Assembly (NCBI GenBank): GCA_007124535.1 | Contig: SLEY01000500.1 | Span: 1-14,020 of the forward strand | Source of the DNA: Planctomycetaceae bacterium | GTDB taxonomy: Bacteria > Planctomycetota > Planctomycetia > Pirellulales > Pirellulaceae | Reading direction: 5' to 3' | DNA: 14,020 bases | Part shown: positions 6,828-14,020 of the stretch, piece by piece | How positions within the stretch are numbered: position 1 is the first letter of the stretch | How the letters are laid out: the number at the start of each line of letters is the position of its first letter | The notes under the pieces: generated by a model | Database searches by the model: none | What the model was told of the DNA's origin: nothing | What the model saw: the letters and a program-made list of their open reading frames with translations, nothing else | Made by a program: the position numbers and the translations under genes

Positions 6828-8117
6828 TCAGTGAGGGCGCGGGGCGTGCTGGTAGCGGTAGATCACCGCCGCGCCCCATTTGGCAAACGTTTCGATGCGC
6901 TGTTCGGCCGAGGCGAAATCGGGATTCGGCCGGCCTTGGGCGTCCACGAACCCGCATTCGCCGTGCAGGTTCAGAAACTGATGGGCGGCCACCACGCAGG
7001 CCCCTTCCCAAAAGATGGCTTGCACATCCTCGGGCACCGCGGCGTCCTTGGCCTGCGGCTCCAGGGGGATCAGGTCCAGCGTATTATGTTCCGTCCCGGC
7101 GGTAACCGGCCTTCCCGCTTGCCGCAGGGTCCGCACATAGTCGCCCAGGACCTCCTGCCGGTTCCGCACCGGGATCCATTCCACGGCGTGGATCTGCCGC
7201 CGGTCCAGTTCCGCCATCAGTCGTTCGGGCCGTTCTTCCAGATCGCAGATCGGCTGGGCCGCATCGGCGATCACCGGATAGCTGGGCAGCCCGCCCAGTT
7301 CCAGAATCAGCCGCCGAGCGTGCTCGAAGCCGACGAACGTTTCTTCCACAAAGGCGGGCCGGCCGGCTTTCATCAAGTGCGAACGGATGTCGTTCTGGAT
7401 CGCCACCGCATCCTCCGGGTCGGCGGTGCTGGGGGCCGTCCCCAGCGCCTGAGCCAGCCGTTCCAGCCGGGACTCGGGCGGCAGCTGCCCGAACAGGGCC
7501 TCCTGGAAAGCCCGGGACACGTGACGCTCCTGCAGCCACACCGTCGCGGGGTCGCAGCCGTGCCGCCGGACGATCCCGTCCGCCACGGCTTGCGGGTCGA
7601 GCCCGGTGGCCAGGCCGCGCTCGGCCAGCACCTGCTCCAGGCGGTCGACCATCGCCGCCATCCGCGTGCCATCGTTGTGGCGGATGCGGTCCAACAGCCG
7701 TACGGCTTCCGCCGTCATCGGGTGGAAACGCGTGATGCCCTTGCCGCACAGATAGATCTTGCCGGGGTTGCCCGGGTCGTTGATCCGCAGCCCCGCCTCC
7801 CGCAACTCCGGATCCAGGCACATGATTTCCAGGCCGAACAGCGGAAAGATGCCCGCGCGGCCGGTCTCCGCCGCGAAATCGGCATAGACCTGATAGTCGT
7901 AGTAGTTGCTGGCGCCCAGCACCTTCAGCCCCTGATCGGCCGCCAGCGATACGGCTTGCTGAACGGTCTCGAACGCCGAGAAATTGGGCGGCAGATGGAT
8001 GTGCGAGTTGACCGGGGCGGGCGGCGCGAGTTGCCCCTGTTCGGCTGCGGCCCGGATCGCTTCGGGCGTGCCCAGATTCCGCAAGGCGTCGATCGCATCG
8101 GTCAGTTGTCGGCTCAT
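6828..8117 (-). CDS. PHP-like metal-dependent protein, unknown substrate, first gene of the sugar operon
   Basis: Read from ATG 8117 the protein has 429 residues. GTG 8120, directly before it, is the alternative start and adds one residue; numbers below count from that GTG. I recognise no named family, but the features suggest a PHP (polymerase and histidinol phosphatase) fold: an N-S-H-I-H motif (His40, His42) in the position of the usual DxHxH, then KVLGASNYYDY, then GLEI with Glu98. A helical, substitution-rich middle section follows (about 145-260, as inserts do in YciV/TrpH-type PHP proteins). Near the end AGTEHN (Glu344, His345) stands in place of the G-S-D-x-H motif. Such proteins are mostly phosphoesterases, so a sugar-phosphate phosphatase is one guess; an isomerase or other metal-dependent lyase is equally possible. 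AGGAGG at 8132-8127 on the - strand fits either start. It leads the operon with the aldolase/dehydrogenase and the MtlD-like enzyme. Confidence 0.7.
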   Translation of the reverse strand: MSRQLTDAIDALRNLGTPEAIRAAAEQGQLAPPAPVNSHIHLPPNFSAFETVQQAVSLAADQGLKVLGASNYYDYQVYADFAAETGRAGIFPLFGLEIMCLDPELREAGLRINDPGNPGKIYLCGKGITRFHPMTAEAVRLLDRIRHNDGTRMAAMVDRLEQVLAERGLATGLDPQAVADGIVRRHGCDPATVWLQERHVSRAFQEALFGQLPPESRLERLAQALGTAPSTADPEDAVAIQNDIRSHLMKAGRPAFVEETFVGFEHARRLILELGGLPSYPVIADAAQPICDLEERPERLMAELDRRQIHAVEWIPVRNRQEVLGDYVRTLRQAGRPVTAGTEHNTLDLIPLEPQAKDAAVPEDVQAIFWEGACVVAAHQFLNLHGECGFVDAQGRPNPDFASAEQRIETFAKWGAAVIYRYQHAPRPH

Positions 8118-8126
8118 CACCAGTTC

Positions 8127-8132
8127 CCTCCT
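8127..8132 (-). promoter_or_regulatory. Strong ribosome binding site for the PHP-like gene
   Basis: AGGAGG on the - strand lies six bases from GTG 8120 and nine from ATG 8117, so it does not settle the start. It forms half of the palindrome CCTCCAGGAGG (8127-8137). Seven T residues (8146-8140 on the - strand) lie just upstream. Confidence 0.6.
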
Positions 8133-8198
8133 GGAGGTTAAAAAAAGCGTTCGGTGGCCGGTCTCGAAAGGCGTTCCCGGACCGCCGCGCGAGGGCCC

Positions 8199-8229
8199 CC
8201 GTGCCGCACGGCCGAATGAACGGGCCGTG
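8199..8229 (-). other. Two competing hairpins between the E3 gene and the PHP-like operon
   Basis: CACGGCC (8207-8213) pairs with GGCCGTG (8223-8229) across nine bases. CCGTG (8199-8203) can instead pair with CACGG (8207-8211) across three. The two share bases and exclude each other. They lie 20-50 bases past the E3 stop and could act in termination or mRNA end formation. No T-run follows directly, so terminator function is a weak inference. Nothing else is evident in the 134-base gap beyond the ribosome binding site near its far end. Confidence 0.35.
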
Positions 8230-8251
8230 TCCGGCGGCGAACTCGGGGCGG

Positions 8252-9682
8252 TTACGCGGTGGCCACCGCGCCGCGAAGGATCTTGCGCGGGGGCAGGTGC
8301 AGCCCCAGATTCAACGCGTCTTCGGCCGATTCCTTGATCGATTCACTGATCGTGGGATGGGCCCAAACCGTTTCCGCGACGTCCTGCATCGAGGCCTTCA
8401 TGTGCAGCAGCGCCGTGGGCGCCGCAATGCACTCGGTGGCATGGGCCCCGATCATGTGCGCGCCCAGCAACTGGCCCGTCTCCCGGTGCCGAATCATTTT
8501 GACAAAGCCTTCGGGATGCCGGGCGGCCATCGCCTTGCCCAAGTGCCCGATCGGGAACCGGCCGACGGCGATCGGCAGATCCTGCTGGCGAGCTTCGGCT
8601 TCGGTCAGGCCGACCGCGGCGACTTCGGGAAAGGTGTACACGGCCAACGGGATGGGCGATTCGAACGGCTGGTTCGCCCCCAAGGCGTTCTCGACCGCGG
8701 CGACCCCGTGAGCCGAAGCGGCATGGGCCAACAGGCAGCGGCCGTTGACATCCCCGATCGCATAGTGGCCGGGCACGTTCGTCTCCAGCAAATCGTTCAC
8801 CGGGACAAAACCGCGGCGAGTGGTCCGGATCCCGGCACGTTCCAGTTCGAGACCGCTGGTATTCGGGCTGCGGCCGGTGGCCACCAGGACGCGGTCGAAA
8901 GTCGCCGACTCGCCGCGGGACAACTGAGCTTGGATCAGGCCGTCGCCGTCGATGTCCAGACGGTCGATCTTGGTCTCCAGCCGGCACTCGATCCCCCGCC
9001 GCTTGAAAATCGCCGCCAGGGCCTGGCCTAAATCGTGATCCATCGTCGGGATCAGATTCGACAGCATCTCGACCACCGTCACCTGGACGCCAAAGGCTTG
9101 CATCATGCAGGCGAATTCGCAGCCGATCACGCCGCCGCCCACAATCAGCAACCGCCGGGGCAGCGACGTCCAATGCACCGCCTCGTCCGACGTGCAAACC
9201 CGCTCCGGATCGTCCGGCCAGCCGGGGATCCGCGAAGGCACCGAGCCCGTGGCCACGATCACCTTGTCCGCCGTCACGACCTGCGGCGAGCCGTCCTCCG
9301 AGGTCACCACCATCCGCCCGGGCGCTTCGAAACCGGCCTGCCCCGCCTGGCTCACCACCCGCCGCCCCTTGAATAAACCGGCGATCCCACCACGCAACTG
9401 GCGGATGATCCGGTCCTTGTGGCCAATCACCCGCTTCCAGTCGCATCCGATCGTGCCGTCGATCGTCAAACCCCAGTCGCCCGCATGCTGCAGGGCATGG
9501 AACAATTCGGCCGAAGCCAACAGGGCCTTGGACGGGATGCACCCGTAGTTCAAACACGTACCGCCCAAATGATGCCGCTCGATTACCATTGTCCGGGCGC
9601 CCTGAGCTGCCGCCCGGAGCCCGGCAATGTAACCACCCGGCCCACTGCCGATCACGACCAAGTCAAAATGCTTATCCGTCAT
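8252..9682 (-). CDS. lpdA: Dihydrolipoyl dehydrogenase (E3)
   Basis: This flavoprotein reoxidises the dihydrolipoyl arms of E2 and passes the electrons to NAD+. All hallmarks are present in its 476 residues: FAD-binding GSGPGG (12-17); the redox disulphide in GGTCLNYGCIPS (C43, C48); NAD-binding GGGVIG (182-187); the second FAD motif containing ATGRSPN near residue 290; and the C-terminal AHPTISE, whose His442 and Glu447 form the proton-relay dyad completed across the dimer. Length is normal for the family. It lies 60 bases downstream of the E2 gene on the same strand, so E2 and E3 are probably cotranscribed. ATG 9682 starts four residues ahead of the first beta strand, as usual, but no clear Shine-Dalgarno sequence precedes it; translational coupling is unlikely given the gap, so initiation may be leaderless-like or weak. 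Being the only E3 in view, it might also serve other lipoyl complexes. Confidence 0.96.
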   Translation of the reverse strand: MTDKHFDLVVIGSGPGGYIAGLRAAAQGARTMVIERHHLGGTCLNYGCIPSKALLASAELFHALQHAGDWGLTIDGTIGCDWKRVIGHKDRIIRQLRGGIAGLFKGRRVVSQAGQAGFEAPGRMVVTSEDGSPQVVTADKVIVATGSVPSRIPGWPDDPERVCTSDEAVHWTSLPRRLLIVGGGVIGCEFACMMQAFGVQVTVVEMLSNLIPTMDHDLGQALAAIFKRRGIECRLETKIDRLDIDGDGLIQAQLSRGESATFDRVLVATGRSPNTSGLELERAGIRTTRRGFVPVNDLLETNVPGHYAIGDVNGRCLLAHAASAHGVAAVENALGANQPFESPIPLAVYTFPEVAAVGLTEAEARQQDLPIAVGRFPIGHLGKAMAARHPEGFVKMIRHRETGQLLGAHMIGAHATECIAAPTALLHMKASMQDVAETVWAHPTISESIKESAEDALNLGLHLPPRKILRGAVATA

Positions 9683-9742
9683 GAGAAATTTACCGCTGTG
9701 AAAGTTTGCGGGTACAGGAATTGGAGGGAAAAACCGCGGAGA

Positions 9743-11305
9743 CTAGCCTATCAAGGTGGCGGGGTGCTCGAGGAACTCCTTCAGTCGGCCGATGAACTTC
9801 GCCGCGATCACCCCATCCACGATGCGATGGTCCGTGCTGATCGTCAGGGTCATCACGCGTGCGGCGCGGATCGCCCCGTCTTCCACGATCACCGACTCGC
9901 GAGCCGCCCCGACCGCCAGAATCCCCGATTCGGGCGGATTGATGATCGCACTGAACGCTTCCACCCCGAACATACCCAGATTGGTGATGGTAAAGTTGCC
10001 CTGCCCGACGTTGTCCAGCTTGCCCTTCCGCGCGTTCTCGACCACCCGTTTCGCCTCGCTCGCCAACTGGTCCAGCGACAGGGTATCCACGTTGCGGACC
10101 ACAGGGACGACCAAGCCGTGTTCGACACCGACCGCGATGCCGATGTTGGCGTGCGGATACTCGAGGATCTCGTCCTCCACGATCTGGCTGCGGACCGCGG
10201 GGAACTCGGCCATCGTCCGGCCGGTGGCCAGCACGATGCAATCGTTGATCGTACAGCCGGTCTGGGGTTTGCGTGCCCGATAGTAATCGACCAGGGCCGC
10301 CGCGTCGACGGTGGCGCTTAGATAGAAATGGGGGATCGTTTGTTTCGAGCGTTGCAGGTTCAAGCCGATGGCCCGCCGCATTTTGGGCATGGGGTACCGC
10401 TGGATCTGGCCGTCCGCGGCTGCGGGCGCCCCCACCTTGGCACGGGCGACGTCGCTGGAGAGGATTCGCCCGCCGGGCCCGCTGCCTTGGCCGATCGCCC
10501 CCAGATCCAGGCCTCGCTCAGAAGCCAGCTTGCGGGCCGCCGGCGATGCCTTGACACGGCCTCCGGCGGTCCGCGTGGCGGGTGCGGAGACGGCCGCCGC
10601 TGCGGCCGCGCCCGGCGCCTCCGACGCGGAAGAGGCCGCCGCCCCTGCGGTTGCTGTCGCCGGAGCACCCGTATCTCGAGTCGCCAAGTAGGCTTCGACA
10701 TCCGCATCGTTGTCCGCCAGCAAGGCGATCGGTTCCTTGATCGGCGCCGCTTCGTTCTCCTGCAGCAGCAACCGGGCGATTCGTCCCGCCTCCGGCGATT
10801 CGTACTCGACCGTCGCTTTGTCGGTCTCCACCTCGCAAATCACTTGGCCCACCTCGATCGTGTCCCCTTCGGACACCTTCCAGGCGACCAGAATGCCCTC
10901 CTCCATCGTGTTGCTCGCCTGCGGCATGAGGATGGGGCGGACATTTTCGGGCGAACCCCCGGCCCCCGACGCGGCGGGGGGCTCAGACGAACTCTTCTCG
11001 GAGGGGGAATCGGTGGACCCCGCTTGCGGCTCGGAAGCCGCCGGAACGCTCGCCCCAGCCGCCTCGCCCGACGTTTCCACCTCGGCCAACACCCCACCCA
11101 CTTGGACCGTCTGCTGAGGCGGAGCGACCAGCCGAGTCAAGCGGCCCGCTTGGGATGCTTCCAATTGCACCACCGCATCCTCGATTTCCAACTCCACCAG
11201 CAGGTCACCTGGCGAGAACTCCTCCGAGGGGCCCTTCAGCCAACGAACCACGGTCGCGTCGACCAGACCGTCGCTCAGCTGGGGGAGCGTAATCGATGAT
11301 TGCAT
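9743..11305 (-). CDS. Dihydrolipoamide acyltransferase (E2 core of a 2-oxo acid dehydrogenase complex)
   Basis: E2 accepts the acyl group from E1 on a swinging lipoyl arm and transfers it to CoA; it also forms the core of the complex. The 520 residues from ATG 11305 divide into: a first lipoyl-like domain (1-78), an Ala/Pro/Ser-rich linker, a second lipoyl domain (about 123-200) with the lipoylated Lys163 in VETDKATVE, an Ala-rich linker (210-247), a peripheral subunit-binding domain (about 250-288, KASPAARKLA), and the catalytic acyltransferase domain (about 300-520) ending with TDHRIVDG, where His493 and Asp497 are the catalytic pair. In the first lipoyl domain the matching stretch reads LEIEDAVVQ, with Asp43 in place of the Lys, so it cannot be lipoylated there. 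A GTG at 11341 would add 12 residues, but GGAGGA (11318-11313) lies seven bases before ATG 11305. Substrate specificity (acetyl or branched-chain acyl) is not evident. Divergent from E1; E3 follows. Confidence 0.95.
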   Translation of the reverse strand: MQSSITLPQLSDGLVDATVVRWLKGPSEEFSPGDLLVELEIEDAVVQLEASQAGRLTRLVAPPQQTVQVGGVLAEVETSGEAAGASVPAASEPQAGSTDSPSEKSSSEPPAASGAGGSPENVRPILMPQASNTMEEGILVAWKVSEGDTIEVGQVICEVETDKATVEYESPEAGRIARLLLQENEAAPIKEPIALLADNDADVEAYLATRDTGAPATATAGAAASSASEAPGAAAAAAVSAPATRTAGGRVKASPAARKLASERGLDLGAIGQGSGPGGRILSSDVARAKVGAPAAADGQIQRYPMPKMRRAIGLNLQRSKQTIPHFYLSATVDAAALVDYYRARKPQTGCTINDCIVLATGRTMAEFPAVRSQIVEDEILEYPHANIGIAVGVEHGLVVPVVRNVDTLSLDQLASEAKRVVENARKGKLDNVGQGNFTITNLGMFGVEAFSAIINPPESGILAVGAARESVIVEDGAIRAARVMTLTISTDHRIVDGVIAAKFIGRLKEFLEHPATLIG

Positions 11306-11543
11306 GCTGTTGTCCTCCGCTTCTTCCTCTGGCCGCGGCACATCCGCGGATTATTTGAATCGACGTGGTTGATTCCCGGATCGGTTTCGTGTTAGTCTAT
11401 GCGGGCCCCATCGGCTATGAACGTAACACCGGGCTTGCCTAGCGTCAAGTCAGGCAACGATTTCCAGCAGGTGATCCGACGGAAGTGGTGCCGGAAAACA
11501 AAAAAACAACATCAGATACTCGTTATTTCGGGGAGAACCTTGC
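11306..11543. promoter_or_regulatory. Divergent promoter region between E2 and E1
   Basis: These 238 bases separate the E2 and E1 starts and must hold promoters for both directions. For E1, TTGATT (11369-11374) and TAGTCT (11393-11398) are 18 bases apart and could be -35 and -10 elements, giving a leader of about 140 bases. The leader contains a small inverted repeat, TTGCCT (11435-11440) with AGGCAA (11452-11457), and GGGGAG (11530-11535) eight bases before the E1 ATG. For E2, the AT-rich ATTATTTGAAT (11350-11360) is a possible -10 area on the - strand, without a convincing -35. A shared operator is plausible but no clear palindrome stands out. The region is less GC-rich than the genes beside it. 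Confidence 0.4.
11313..11318 (-). promoter_or_regulatory. Ribosome binding site that fixes the E2 start
   Basis: GGAGGA on the - strand lies seven bases before ATG 11305. It selects this start over the in-frame GTG at 11341, whose extra twelve residues (PRPEEEAEDNS) are not part of the lipoyl fold. Confidence 0.7.
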
Positions 11544-14018
11544 ATGCCCAAAGAACTTATGATCCACCCGGACGAAGCGCGTGCGAAAGACTACGTCGAG
11601 TTTACACCCATTCCGGTCAACGCGTATGACAAGTCCGTGGCGGAGGAGGTGGCCTCGGGCAACTTCCGCAAGGAGGACTTGGTTCGCATCCAGCGGGACA
11701 TGATGGTCATCCGGGGTTTCGAGAGCATGCTGGATTCGGTCAAGCGTCAGGGTCATTACCGCGATATTCCTTACAATCATCGTGGTCCGGCCCATTTGTC
11801 GATCGGCCAGGAGGCCTCGGCGGTGGGTCAAGCATTTTTATTGGGTGTGGAGGACCACGTGTACGGTTCGCACCGGTCGCACGGGGAGATCCTGGCAAAG
11901 GGTTTGTCGGCGATCCATCAGTTGGAGGACGGCCAGCTGACGCGGATCATGCAGGAGTATTTCGGGGGGGATTGCCTGCGCGTGGTGGAGAAGGACGCCA
12001 CGGGGGACGCCAAGGACTTGGCGATCGATTATCTGATTTACGGGGCGTTGGCCGAGATTTTCGCTCGGGAAGCCGGTTTCAACAAGGGCCTGGGCGGATC
12101 GATGCACGCCTTTTTCCCGCCCTTTGGGATCTATCCGAACAACGCGATTGTAGGAGGTTCGGCCGACATTTCCGTCGGGGCCGCCTTGTTCAAGCATATC
12201 AATCGGCGTCCGGGGATTGTGATCGGCAACATTGGCGACGCCGCATCGGCTTGCGGTCCGACGTGGGAGGGTCTGTGTTTCGCCACGATGGACCAGTTCA
12301 AATCGTTGTGGGAGGAGAGCCACCGGGGCGGCCTGCCGTTGATCATGAACTTCGTCAACAATTTCTACGGCATGGGCGGCCAGCCGGTTGGCGAGACGAT
12401 GGGCTTTCAAGTCCTGGCCCGGATGGGGGCCGGTCTGACACCGGATCAAATGCACGCCGAACGGATAGACGGGTTCAATCCACTGGCCGTCATCGAGGCG
12501 ATCGGGCGCAAGAAGGAGATCCTGGCTCGCGGCGAGGGGCCGGTGCTTTTGGATACGGTGACCTACCGCTTCAGCGGCCATTCCCCCTCGGACGCCAGTT
12601 CGTATCGGGTACGCGAAGAGGTGGCCGCCTGGCAGGAGGTCGATCCGCTCAACACCTTTGCCGACGAACTGGTGGCGGCAAAGGTGTGCACGCAGGAGGA
12701 GATCGATCAGCTGCAGACCTGGGTGGACGAGAAGATCTTGAAGGCCTACAAGAAAGCCATCGATCTGAACGTGTCGCCCCACGCCGATCTGAAACCGCGC
12801 GACTGCCTGCTGGAACGGGTGATGTTCTCCAACACGCGAGAGGAAAAGATGGAGGACCGCCCGGTCGACGTGCGGATGCCGTTGGAAGAGAATCCGCGAG
12901 TCCAGCAGTTGGCCAAGCGCAGCCGCAGCGGCTTGGACGAAAGTGGCAAACCGCTGCCCAAACAACGCTGCATCGGCATCCGGGACGCGCTGTTCGAAGC
13001 GATTATCGACCGTTTCTACCAGGATCCCACGCTGGTCGCCTATGGCGAGGAGAATCGCGACTGGGGCGGCGCCTTTGCCGTCTACCGGGGACTGACGGAA
13101 GCCCTGCCCTATCACCGGTTATTCAACTCGCCCATCAGCGAAGGGGCGATTGTGGGCACGGCCGTCGGTTACGCCCTGGAAGGCGGGCGCCCGCTGGTGG
13201 AATTGATGTACTGCGATTTCATGGGACGCGCCGGTGATGAGATCTTCAACCAACTGGCGAAATGGCAGTCGATGTCGGGCGGGCTGTTGAAAATGCCCGT
13301 CGTGCTCCGCGTGTCGGTGGGGTCCAAGTACGGCGCCCAGCACAGCCAGGACTGGAGCAGCATGTGCACGCACATCCCCGGTCTGAAGGTCGTCTTTCCC
13401 GCCACGCCCTACGACGCCAAGGGACTGATGTACTCGGCCCTGCTGGGGACCGACCCGGTGGTGTTTTTCGAGAGCCAGCGGATTTACGACATGCCCGAGT
13501 TGTTCCAGCCGGGTGGGGTGCCCGAGGGCGCCTACGAAATCCCCATGGGCGAACCGGATGTCAAACGCGAAGGAACCGATCTGACGATCCTGTCCGTGGG
13601 CGCGACCCTGTATCGGGTTCTGGAAGCCGCCGACGAACTGGCCGAACGCCATGGCCTGTCCTGCGAAATCATCGATGCCCGCACCCTGGTGCCCTTCGAT
13701 TTCCAGAAGGTGCTGGAGTCCGTCAAAAAGACCCGCAAAATCCTGCTGACCTCCGACGCCTGCGAGCGGGGCAGCATCCTGCACACCTACGCGTCGAAAA
13801 TCGCCCATTTCGCGTTCGACGAACTGGATGCCCCGCCCGTCGTGGTCGGCAGCCGCAACTGGATCACGCCCGCGGACGAAGTCGAAGACGCGTTCTTCCC
13901 CCAACCGGCTGATATGATCGACGCCGTGCATGAGCATCTCGTGCCGCTGAAAGGCTATCGCCCGGTGCGAGACTGTTCCGTGCCGGATCTGCTGAGCCAG
14001 AGCGCCCGCGGGATCTGA
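11544..14018 (+). CDS. 2-oxo acid dehydrogenase E1, alpha and beta subunits fused in one chain
   Basis: E1 decarboxylates a 2-oxo acid on thiamine diphosphate and reductively acylates the lipoyl arm of E2. In most alpha2beta2 complexes the two halves are separate genes; here one 824-residue protein contains both. The alpha half (about 45-425) has HRGPAHLSIGQEA (79-91), GGSMH (184-188), the cofactor motif GNIGDAAS...NNFYGM (228-277, Asp232, Asn272/273) and YRFSGHSPSDASSYR (341-355), typical of pyruvate and branched-chain E1 alpha. A charged linker (about 426-475) follows. The beta half (about 476-824) has GEE (501-503), NSPISEG with Glu533, which should contact the thiamine ring, CDFMGRAGDEIFNQ, GAQHSQ with His600, and HIPGLKVVFPATPYDAKGL. 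Departures from the norm are GDA for GDG (Ala233) and about 25-30 extra residues before GGSMH (143-183). The start is supported by GGGGAG at 11530-11535. E2 and E3 are divergent neighbours. Substrate unassigned. Confidence 0.93.
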   Translation: MPKELMIHPDEARAKDYVEFTPIPVNAYDKSVAEEVASGNFRKEDLVRIQRDMMVIRGFESMLDSVKRQGHYRDIPYNHRGPAHLSIGQEASAVGQAFLLGVEDHVYGSHRSHGEILAKGLSAIHQLEDGQLTRIMQEYFGGDCLRVVEKDATGDAKDLAIDYLIYGALAEIFAREAGFNKGLGGSMHAFFPPFGIYPNNAIVGGSADISVGAALFKHINRRPGIVIGNIGDAASACGPTWEGLCFATMDQFKSLWEESHRGGLPLIMNFVNNFYGMGGQPVGETMGFQVLARMGAGLTPDQMHAERIDGFNPLAVIEAIGRKKEILARGEGPVLLDTVTYRFSGHSPSDASSYRVREEVAAWQEVDPLNTFADELVAAKVCTQEEIDQLQTWVDEKILKAYKKAIDLNVSPHADLKPRDCLLERVMFSNTREEKMEDRPVDVRMPLEENPRVQQLAKRSRSGLDESGKPLPKQRCIGIRDALFEAIIDRFYQDPTLVAYGEENRDWGGAFAVYRGLTEALPYHRLFNSPISEGAIVGTAVGYALEGGRPLVELMYCDFMGRAGDEIFNQLAKWQSMSGGLLKMPVVLRVSVGSKYGAQHSQDWSSMCTHIPGLKVVFPATPYDAKGLMYSALLGTDPVVFFESQRIYDMPELFQPGGVPEGAYEIPMGEPDVKREGTDLTILSVGATLYRVLEAADELAERHGLSCEIIDARTLVPFDFQKVLESVKKTRKILLTSDACERGSILHTYASKIAHFAFDELDAPPVVVGSRNWITPADEVEDAFFPQPADMIDAVHEHLVPLKGYRPVRDCSVPDLLSQSARGI

Positions 14019-14020
14019 CA

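Noticed and set aside
4097..7105. Open frame of about 1000 codons on the + strand, opposite the sugar operon
   Set aside because: It lies entirely antisense to genes with clear family motifs and active sites. Its product is low-complexity with no recognisable domain; such frames are common opposite high-GC genes.
8140..8146. Seven-T run on the - strand after the E3 gene, as an intrinsic terminator
   Set aside because: The stem upstream is at best five base pairs with a 16-base loop, and the run abuts the ribosome binding site of the next gene.

Overview
The window is high-GC bacterial chromosome. I see no phage, plasmid, insertion-sequence, tRNA, rRNA or CRISPR signal. The gene set (NrfHA nitrite reductase, a fused aldolase/short-chain dehydrogenase, a fused alpha-beta E1, widely spaced genes with mixed Shine-Dalgarno strength) would suit a planctomycete or a relative. 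That assignment rests on gene style and is only an inference; no marker gene here proves it.

Layout. Positions 1-188 hold the last 61 codons of a biotin-protein ligase (birA). Positions 189-840 are non-coding and carry an 18-bp perfect inverted repeat followed by four copies of a 21-bp ordered repeat. On the + strand, nrfH (841-1503) and nrfA (1519-3066) encode a membrane-anchored ammonia-forming cytochrome c nitrite reductase. They are followed by a small GlsB/YeaQ-type membrane protein (3131-3409). Three - strand genes, read from 8117 down to 3485, form a compact operon with 21-28 nt gaps: a PHP-like metal-dependent protein, a bifunctional class II aldolase/short-chain dehydrogenase of the rhamnulose-1-phosphate aldolase type, and an MtlD-like polyol (phosphate) dehydrogenase. 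Upstream on the same strand are dihydrolipoyl dehydrogenase (E3, 8252-9682) and a dihydrolipoamide acyltransferase (E2, 9743-11305). Divergent from E2, across a 238-bp promoter region, is a single-chain E1 (11544-14018) that fuses the usual alpha and beta subunits.

How it fits together. E1, E2 and E3 make one complete 2-oxo acid dehydrogenase complex converting a 2-oxo acid, CoA and NAD+ to acyl-CoA, CO2 and NADH; pyruvate is the simplest guess, but the substrate cannot be read from the sequence. The three-gene operon looks like a sugar or sugar-phosphate catabolic module whose aldolase step would make triose phosphate and an aldehyde, with NAD(P)-linked redox steps alongside. Its products could feed the dehydrogenase complex. 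NrfHA would dispose of electrons onto nitrite under low oxygen. No sugar kinase, isomerase, transporter or regulator lies inside the window.

The most unusual points are: an E2 whose first lipoyl-like domain has Asp where the lipoylated Lys should be; a fused E1 with a long insertion before the GGSMH motif and GDA in place of GDG in the thiamine-diphosphate motif; an NrfA with CXXCH at the first haem site instead of CXXCK; an unassigned PHP-like protein leading the sugar operon; and the ordered 21-bp repeats near birA.
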